From CALMKX01 sp036274895 (GTDB lineage: Bacteria > Acidobacteriota > Thermoanaerobaculia > Multivoradales > SZUA-115), in contig DASUEU010000054.1 in assembly GCA_036274895.1 (NCBI GenBank), positions 1-27,091 of the forward strand: a DNA stretch of 27,091 nucleotides, given 5' to 3'. Positions 22,904 to 27,091 of this stretch are shown piece after piece. The notes beneath the pieces were generated by a model. The model had not been told where the DNA came from. It made no database searches and was given only the letters and a program-made list of their open reading frames with translations. The translations under genes were made by a program, and so were the position numbers. Every line of letters starts with the position of its first letter. The first letter of the stretch is position 1.

Positions 22904-23176
22904 ATGTGCAGGAACATCAAGACCCTGTTCAACTTCGACCCGCCCGCCACGGAAGAAGAGATCCGCGGAGCCTCCCTGCAGTTCGTCCGCAAGCTCAGCG
23001 GTTTCAACAGCCCCTCCAAAGCTAACCAGCAAGCCTTTGACCGAGCGGTCGAAGAGGTCGCCGCCTCCGCGCGGGTGCTCATCGGCTCGCTGGTGACCAC
23101 GGCGGATCCGCGTGACCGGGAGATCGAAGCCGCGCGGGCACGAGCGCGGGCGGCGGGGCGGTTTGGGGGGCGGTAG
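22904..23176 (+). CDS. DUF2277 family protein (90 aa)
   Basis: This small, soluble protein matches the DUF2277 family closely in pattern: MCRNIKTLFNFDPPATEEEI at the N terminus, then LQFVRKLSGFNSPSKAN, FDRAVEEVA, and a basic tail (RARARAAGRFGGR). The family function is unknown; the invariant MCRNI start and the KLSG-F motif are present. GGAG five bases upstream fixes the ATG at 22904; the frame is open from 22847 but that part overlaps the hairpin and lacks similarity. The terminator-like hairpin suggests it is transcribed separately from the cytochrome gene. Confidence 0.88.
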   Translation: MCRNIKTLFNFDPPATEEEIRGASLQFVRKLSGFNSPSKANQQAFDRAVEEVAASARVLIGSLVTTADPRDREIEAARARARAAGRFGGR

Positions 23177-23242
23177 GGGGAGGGCCAGAGGCTTGGCCTG
23201 TGCTCGTCGACGGTTCGGGCCTGTAGGAGTCCACCTTCCCAC

Positions 23243-23503
23243 GGTAACTCCCTGTCCAGCCCCGTCTTCCTCGACGACCCCCGCCTGCCGCTCGACAACA
23301 ACCCCGCCGAGCGAGCCCTGCGCGGCATCGTCATCGGCCGCAAGAACCACTACGGCTCGCGCTCCCGGCGCGGCTGCCAGGTCGCCACCCTCTTCTACAC
23401 CCTCTGCGAAACCGCCAAGCTGCGCGGCATCGAGCCCAGGGCCTACCTCCTACGAGCCACCGCCAATGCCCTGCGAGAGCCTGGCTCCGGCACCTACCCC
23501 TGA
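23243..23503 (+). pseudogene. IS66-type transposase, C-terminal remnant
   Basis: This frame encodes the last about 86 residues of an IS66-family transposase: FLDDPRLPLDNNPAERALRG, then IGRKNHYGSRSRRG, then LFYTLCETAKLRGIEPRAYL, and a proper C terminus EPGSGTYP with stop at 23501-23503. These are the family's C-terminal catalytic-glutamate region (N-N-x-x-E-R-A-L-R) and following helices. Everything before about 23243, including the DDE core, is missing, and no start codon is in frame. It is an inactive 3' fragment. A longer frame at 23112-23756 is out of phase and not coding. Confidence 0.88.
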
Positions 23504-23805
23504 CAGCCGAAGAAGGCGGCACCGCATGGCCGGAAGGGGGGGGTGGGGCGAGGTGTTACGGACAGGATACCCGTCAAGGCAGCGCGACCGGCCACTCTCG
23601 GCCGCCCTCACTTCGTCTTGGGCACCGCGGCCGGAAGCAAAGGCTCGATCCCGTGCCACAGTGCCTCGCTCACCAGGGGTCGCATGGACCCTGAGCAGAT
23701 ACGATCGAAACAGGTTTGTTAGGGATGCTAAGAGCACATCGATGTCGATGTCCTGAGGCTATAGGAGGACCGCCGACTCTTCAACAGGAGCCGGCCTCCG
23801 GAGCC
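23504..23805. other. Non-coding junction between transposase remnants and the 23806 gene
   Basis: Apart from the IS5-type fragment this stretch has no supported gene. Near its right end an 8-bp inverted repeat, CTGAGGCT (23753-23760) and AGCCTCAG (23802-23809), brackets GC-rich sequence just past the stop of the minus-strand gene at 23806. It could be that gene's terminator stem or a scar of an insertion. No T tract is visible. Confidence 0.35.
23557..23685 (-). pseudogene. IS5-type transposase, N-terminal remnant with internal stop
   Basis: From the ATG at 23683-23685 the minus strand reads MRPLVSEALWHGIEPLLPAA then VPKTK, a TGA, and in the same frame GRPRVAGRAALTGILSV. This matches the N terminus of IS5-family (IS427-group-like) transposases, in which K-G-G-R-P-R is usual, so the TGA (about 23608-23610) probably arose from a GGA glycine codon by one change. 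Similarity ends near 23557, about 50 bases from the end of the IS66 fragment. It is a broken 5' fragment. Confidence 0.8.
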
Positions 23806-24675
23806 TCAGAGCATTGACCGCTCACCGTCCCAGTAGCTGAGGTCGGCATAGAGCCGCTGCTCTACTCTCCGCCGCGTTCGAACCAAGCGGATTCGCACGT
23901 CTTGCAGGCGGTGCTGTCGCTCTTGCTTCCAATCAGGTCCAAGTCTCTCGGACTCCAAGTTGCCTTGGCTGACATTTAGCGCGAGCTCCGCCCCTGCCTG
24001 AGCTTGAAGTGCTGCACCGACCGCGACTCCTGCGGAACTCGTGCAGCCGTGCTCGAGTAGGTCGAGCGACAGTTCGACAAGCTCATAGCAAAGCTCACAG
24101 ATCGCAATCGGTATCTCCGTTGCCACCTCGAGGGCGCGAGCACATGCAACCTCTAGGCGCCAGTGAGCATCCCGCGTAGTGAAAGTCGGTGCCGTCTCAT
24201 AGAGCTGCATAGTTAGTTCGCAGTAGCGTTGGTAAGCTAGCGAGTCCTGGTCTACGAGAGGCCGTAAACTGCCGGCAATACGAGAGATTGCTTGGGAGTA
24301 ATGCTCAAGTCGTGAGGCGATATCGAGGTGCTTTCCGTGTCGCTCGACGGCTCGGCGAGTGAACTCGGTCTGTGATGCGGCAAGAGCAGCTGCCTGCAGT
24401 CCCTGGAGCGCGGCTGCGGTGCCAGGCCCGGGGGTCTTGGCGGCTGCCGCAAGGAGCTGGACGAGTTGCTCGACCGAAATGCCCAAGTACGATCCCTGTT
24501 CGCACCCTTCGGAAGACGGAGGGGGAAAGAATCGGACAACACGCCCGGGGTCTCGGGGTGGGGGTCGTTCCCTGGCGCCGGCCTGGGTCCGAGAGGCAGA
24601 AGTAGGGGCCAATCGCGTTAGCCTTCGGTCGGGTCGGTTCGAGGCTGTCCTACGCTTCTCGTCGTTTGTTCGCAT
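23806..24675 (-). CDS. Divergent cyclodeaminase/cyclohydrolase-like protein (FTCD_C fold)
   Basis: The 289-aa product has a basic, low-complexity N terminus (1-60) and a helical domain from about 66. In that domain ISVEQLVQLLAAAA, TPGPGTAAALQGLQAAAL (81-98), LVDQDSLAYQRY (140-151), and TEIPIAICELCYELVELSLD leading to LALNVSQGNL (187-240) follow the order of formiminotransferase-cyclodeaminase / methenyl-THF cyclohydrolase (FchA) proteins. Two expected features differ: the PGGGS loop reads PGPGT, and the N-P-x-x-x-S-D motif reads CTSSAGVA without the Asp. It may therefore be non-catalytic or act on another substrate. The ATG at 24673-24675 is favoured by GAGGGAGGG upstream; the frame is open to 24735. 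GC content is visibly lower than in neighbours, suggesting transfer. A promoter and terminator-bearing leader precede it. Confidence 0.65.
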   Translation of the reverse strand: MRTNDEKRRTASNRPDRRLTRLAPTSASRTQAGARERPPPRDPGRVVRFFPPPSSEGCEQGSYLGISVEQLVQLLAAAAKTPGPGTAAALQGLQAAALAASQTEFTRRAVERHGKHLDIASRLEHYSQAISRIAGSLRPLVDQDSLAYQRYCELTMQLYETAPTFTTRDAHWRLEVACARALEVATEIPIAICELCYELVELSLDLLEHGCTSSAGVAVGAALQAQAGAELALNVSQGNLESERLGPDWKQERQHRLQDVRIRLVRTRRRVEQRLYADLSYWDGERSML

Positions 24676-24782
24676 GAAGAAGCCCTCCCTCGAGTTGGTT
24701 CCCGCAGGGCGACGAAGGGATCGCATGTGTCGCACTGCACAATCCTCTGTGCAAGTCGCACATTCCCTGGTGCCTAGAAATG

Positions 24783-24806
24783 AAAAAGCCGCCTAAGAAG
24801 GCGGCT
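24783..24806 (-). terminator. Intrinsic terminator on the minus strand
   Basis: Read on the minus strand, AGCCGCCT and AGGCGGCT form a perfect 8-bp stem around TCTT (24787-24806). The stem runs into TTTTTC. The T tract exists only in this direction. It lies about 108 bases before the ATG at 24675 and about 125-145 bases after a minus-strand promoter, so it either ends a small RNA or acts as an attenuator for the gene downstream. Confidence 0.8.
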
Positions 24807-24931
24807 CTTATGGGTTCCCGGCTTGGTGTCGCCGGTCGCAGGTCAGGGAGGTCGTCAGGGGGCCCTCCCCTCGGCCTCGGCTTTCCTGAATACCTGAGAG
24901 CTGTGCTTGTGTTCAACCTCGTCAGCATGGC
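24783..24931 (-). ncRNA. Putative structured leader or small RNA (about 150 nt)
   Basis: A transcript from the promoter at 24938-24966 would start near 24931 and could stop at the terminator near 24783. Within it, CCGGC/GCCGG (24831-24835 with 24818-24822) form a 5-bp stem with an 8-base loop, and GGGAGG/CCTCCC (24864-24869 with 24846-24851) another with a 12-base loop. The piece CTCTCAGG near 24893-24900 resembles the 3' part of glycine aptamers. The conserved GCCGAAGG-type core is not present, so I do not call that class. A reading frame crosses the region, but it runs straight through the terminator and looks incidental. An independent small RNA and a cis-regulatory leader are both open. 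Confidence 0.5.
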
Positions 24932-24937
24932 CTCTTG

Positions 24938-24966
24938 AGGATAGGAAGACCCGCTTGCGTTGTCAA
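24938..24966 (-). promoter_or_regulatory. Sigma70-type promoter, minus strand
   Basis: On the minus strand TTGACA (24961-24966) is followed after exactly 17 bases by TATCCT (24938-24943). The -35 box is a perfect consensus and the -10 box matches four of six positions, including the first two. Transcription would start near 24931, heading to the terminator at 24783 and the gene at 24675. It is the best promoter in the window. Confidence 0.75.
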
Positions 24967-25591
24967 GTAGGCTTGAGGTGTGCCTTTGAGTAACCGTAGA
25001 CCAACCACCAGCTTGCATGGGCAGGCGACATCTGCCCTGCTCACTTGAGGGGTCCACGAGGTTCTTTCGAGCAAGGCCGGGACCCGGCCAAGCGAGTTGC
25101 ACGACCATCGGGACGGAGTACACCAGTGCCCGCCTCTCCTTGACCGGTAGACCTGGCCAGATCCACTAGTCGATGCTCGCCGGTAGAAGATCAGCTGCCC
25201 CTTTGTGCCCACACCTCTGGAGACAGTCGGTTCGAAGGGTTTGGTGTCCACGTGGCCTGTCAGATCTCTGAGACCCCCGAGGCTCTCACCACGTCCGCGC
25301 CTGACCCTCCCCCGAGTCCGGCGCTTCCGCCAGCAACACCCCCACCGTTCGCCGCACCTCCGCCTCTCGGACTGCCCGGCACCCGCTGCGCCTGATCGGA
25401 ATCGTCGAATCCGAAGTTCTCGTGGCGGCGCAGGTGGGTGAGGAGGGCGCCGTGGAGCGCCAAGAGGCCGTTCATCGGGGGCAACTTCCCTCCCCAGTCC
25501 GTCCAATCCTCTGAGGGAGACAAAGCTCCCCTCTCGTCAACAGGATCAAGAGCGGACTGCCTCCGCTCACCAGGACACGGAGATCGCCCGC
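24967..25591. other. Stretch without a supported gene
   Basis: No convincing gene was found here. Several open frames exist on both strands but none has a ribosome site plus recognisable protein. The most protein-like piece is on the minus strand at about 25277-25470: PMNGLLALHGALLTHLRRHE with FGFDDSDQAQRV in one frame, followed in another frame by VREAEVRRTVGVLLAEAPDS and a stop. This may be a frameshifted gene relic. The last 60 bases form the leader of the gene at 25592. Base composition is lower in GC at 24967-25260 than beyond. Confidence 0.4.
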
Positions 25592-26239
25592 ATGAGACTC
25601 GTGCCTTCCCGCATCGTCTTCCTCTCGACCTTGCTGGCCCTGGGATTGACCATCCCGGCGAGCGCCGGCGTCCTCATCCGCTGGGCCGGCTCGACGATCA
25701 CGGTGGACCAGATGCCGCCCGGCAGCTCGGTGGCCCTGGTGGGGGCCGCCCGGGTGGAGCACGCCTACCACGGCGTCACCCACACCTTCCAGGGCGTGGC
25801 GATCGATGCCAACGAGGACGGCTCGGCCACCTGGGATGCGGGCTTCCCCTTGCCGTTCAAGACGGTTGTCGTCGGTGTGGTGGTGGGCTCGGGCGAAGGA
25901 GCCGTGGCCACCCTCGGCGGCTTCGAGGCGCCGGTGCGCAAGTTCCCGGCCGGCTCCTACACTGAAGGCCACGGCGAGCAGCTCGCCACGCTCACCGTGC
26001 CGCGGCCCTGGGCTCTGATCCTGATGGTGCGCCCAGCCATCGGAGCCTGGGCGGTCAACGTCCAGGAGGGCGCCGCGGGCTCGCCGGATCAGGGAGCGGA
26101 CGGCCAGGCCCAGGTCGAGTGGACCGGCTGGACGACGCTCGCCGGTTCCACCCCCCTGCCGGGGTCTCTCGCGGCCGGGGACACGGTGCTGGCCCTCGCC
26201 CCGGAGTGGCTAGAGGTCTGGGAAGGGGTGATCCCGTGA
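25592..26239 (+). CDS. Small exported protein of unknown function (215 aa)
   Basis: I do not recognise a family. A signal peptide is clear (MRLVPSRIVFLSTLLALGLT, cleavage after PASA near residue 25). The mature part is rich in Gly, Val, Ala and Thr with alternating hydrophobic residues, suggesting a beta-sandwich surface or periplasmic protein; no catalytic motif or cysteine pair is visible. GGAG nine bases ahead supports the ATG at 25592. The stop overlaps the GTG of the RHS-type gene by four bases (GTGA at 26236-26239), so the two are probably translated together and exported together. The RHS neighbour suggests a role as a partner or accessory of that surface protein, which is inference. 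Confidence 0.75.
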   Translation: MRLVPSRIVFLSTLLALGLTIPASAGVLIRWAGSTITVDQMPPGSSVALVGAARVEHAYHGVTHTFQGVAIDANEDGSATWDAGFPLPFKTVVVGVVVGSGEGAVATLGGFEAPVRKFPAGSYTEGHGEQLATLTVPRPWALILMVRPAIGAWAVNVQEGAAGSPDQGADGQAQVEWTGWTTLAGSTPLPGSLAAGDTVLALAPEWLEVWEGVIP

Positions 26240-27091
26240 GCCGCGCTGCCAACCTCCGCACCCCCGCGGCCTTCGCCCTTCTCGCCCTCTTGGCCCTGCC
26301 CCTCGCCGCCCAGCAGCACCCCAACAAGGAGCACGGCTTCGCCCCGGAGAAGGCGTACCACCTGGGTGAGGTGGACAGCGTCAACGCCTTCAACGGCGGC
26401 TTGATCGTGACCTTGCCGATCGGCCCCAGCCTGCCCCTGGCGGCCGACCTCTCCTTCGGCCTGACCCTGGTCTACAACTCCAACCTCTGGGAGTGGCGCA
26501 TCCCGGTCTCACCCGGCATCGGCTACGCCGAGCCCAACCCGACCTTCAACGCCGGCATTGGCTGGCGGCTCTCGCTCGGCGAGCTGGTGCCGGCCCATCA
26601 CCCCAGCAACCACACCCGCTTCGCCGCCTACGTTGGTACGGACGGAGCGCACCATCCCTTCGCCGACGTGGTCGGGGCCTTCCAGAGCCCCAACGGCCCC
26701 AGCACACCGCTGCCCGCTGCCGGCAGCACGGTGGTGACCTACACCCTCGACGGCTCGTACCTGCGGCTGACCTGGATTCCCGGGGCCAACCCGCCCTACC
26801 GGCTCGAGCACCCCGACGGCACGGTGGACTCCTTCGACGTGCTCGGCAGGCTGGTGCGGCGGGAGAACCGCTCGGGCGTGGGTCTTTCGATTGCGCACAC
26901 CGAGGACGGCTGGGTGGCCACCGATGCCCACGGCCGCCAGGTCGAGGTGTTCTACGACCACCGCGTGGGCGTCACCCTCGGCAAGGTGGTGGCCGAGGTG
27001 AAGGTGCCGCAGTTCGACGGCACGCAAGCCTCCTACGCCTTCGAGTACGAGGACCGCGAGCTGCCCCGCGGCTGCCCCAACGACGACGGCT
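26236..27091 (+). CDS. RHS/YD-type surface protein, N-terminal part (cut by window end)
   Basis: The frame from the GTG at 26236 stays open to the last base (285 codons), so the 3' end is outside the window. The product begins with a signal peptide (AAFALLALLALPLAAQ, cleavage near residue 30). Then comes the typical opening of secreted RHS-repeat proteins: VDSVNAFNGGLIVTLPIGPS, FGLTLVYNSNLWEW, and later YRLEHPDGTVDSFDVLGRLV, followed by IAHTEDGWVATDAHGRQVEV. These N-terminal strands precede the YD repeats that build the RHS cocoon, which often carries a variable, sometimes toxic, C-terminal domain. The repeats proper and the tip are not seen here. It overlaps the preceding small exported protein. 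Confidence 0.78.
   Translation, partial: MSRAANLRTPAAFALLALLALPLAAQQHPNKEHGFAPEKAYHLGEVDSVNAFNGGLIVTLPIGPSLPLAADLSFGLTLVYNSNLWEWRIPVSPGIGYAEPNPTFNAGIGWRLSLGELVPAHHPSNHTRFAAYVGTDGAHHPFADVVGAFQSPNGPSTPLPAAGSTVVTYTLDGSYLRLTWIPGANPPYRLEHPDGTVDSFDVLGRLVRRENRSGVGLSIAHTEDGWVATDAHGRQVEVFYDHRVGVTLGKVVAEVKVPQFDGTQASYAFEYEDRELPRGCPNDDG

Noticed and set aside
23112..23756. A 214-codon open frame on the plus strand
   Set aside because: It is out of frame with the clear IS66 C terminus (DNNPAERALRG) and gives only Arg/Ser/Pro-rich text.
24787..24806. The same hairpin as a plus-strand terminator
   Set aside because: On the plus strand the stem is followed by CTTATGGG rather than a T tract, and no plus-strand gene ends before it.
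24840..24931. Glycine riboswitch
   Set aside because: Only CTCTCAGG fits the 3' part of the aptamer. The GCCGAAGG-type core and the GGAGAG 5' strand of the closing stem are not found in the transcribed part.
24650..25123. A 157-codon minus-strand frame covering the RNA leader
   Set aside because: It reads straight through a perfect promoter and an intrinsic terminator, overlaps the start of the next gene, and has no recognisable protein pattern.
25215..25245. tRNA-like GGTTCGAA
   Set aside because: The flanks do not form a 5-bp T stem, and no acceptor or anticodon arm could be placed.
1..27091. CRISPR array or retron/diversity-generating element
   Set aside because: No regularly spaced repeats with unique spacers, and no reverse transcriptase or Cas-like protein was found.

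Overview
The window looks like chromosomal DNA of a high-GC, diderm bacterium, most likely of the Acidobacteriota (Thermoanaerobaculia-like). This is an inference from gene content: a long FtsX/MacB-type 'orphan' permease of the kind expanded in Acidobacteria, a secreted WD40 protein with the 'RGWEWRYL' signature, an M64 peptidase, a secreted multi-module c-type cytochrome and an RHS-type surface protein, all with very GC-rich third codon positions. No rRNA, tRNA or CRISPR array was seen.

Layout. 1-595: transposon-end-like repeats and a small gene of lower GC (119 aa, unknown). 596-1378 (minus): SAM hydroxide adenosyltransferase family gene, divergent from the following plus-strand block. 1416-10946 (plus): a tightly packed housekeeping run of TIGR04282 glycosyltransferase-like, nnr (NAD(P)HX repair), tsaE (tRNA t6A), 3-hydroxyacyl-CoA dehydrogenase, ybeZ/phoH, pgpH-like 7TM-HD phosphodiesterase, ybeY, CBS/CorC-type protein and era. 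Most junctions are 1-4 base overlaps, so translational coupling is likely. The second half is the classical ybeZ-pgpH-ybeY-corC-era ribosome-maturation and cell-envelope cluster.

10972-22828: envelope genes. A 14-bladed secreted WD40 protein is convergent with era and divergent from a four-helix membrane protein; then come an 809-aa ADOP-like permease, a long nested inverted-repeat element (about 16581-16868), a SnoaL-like/M64 peptidase fusion, and a 1325-aa exported protein with three CxxCH haem sites. A strong hairpin separates the last from a small DUF2277 gene (22904-23176).

23240-25591: an accessory patch of visibly lower GC. It holds the 3' end of an IS66-type transposase, the 5' end of an IS5-type transposase on the other strand (with an in-frame stop), and a divergent cyclodeaminase/cyclohydrolase-like gene on the minus strand. 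That gene is preceded by a near-consensus sigma70 promoter, about 150 nt of potentially structured RNA and an intrinsic terminator. This leader is the best candidate in the window for an undescribed regulatory RNA. 25592-27091: a small secreted protein overlapping by 4 bases the start of an RHS/YD-type protein that runs off the window.
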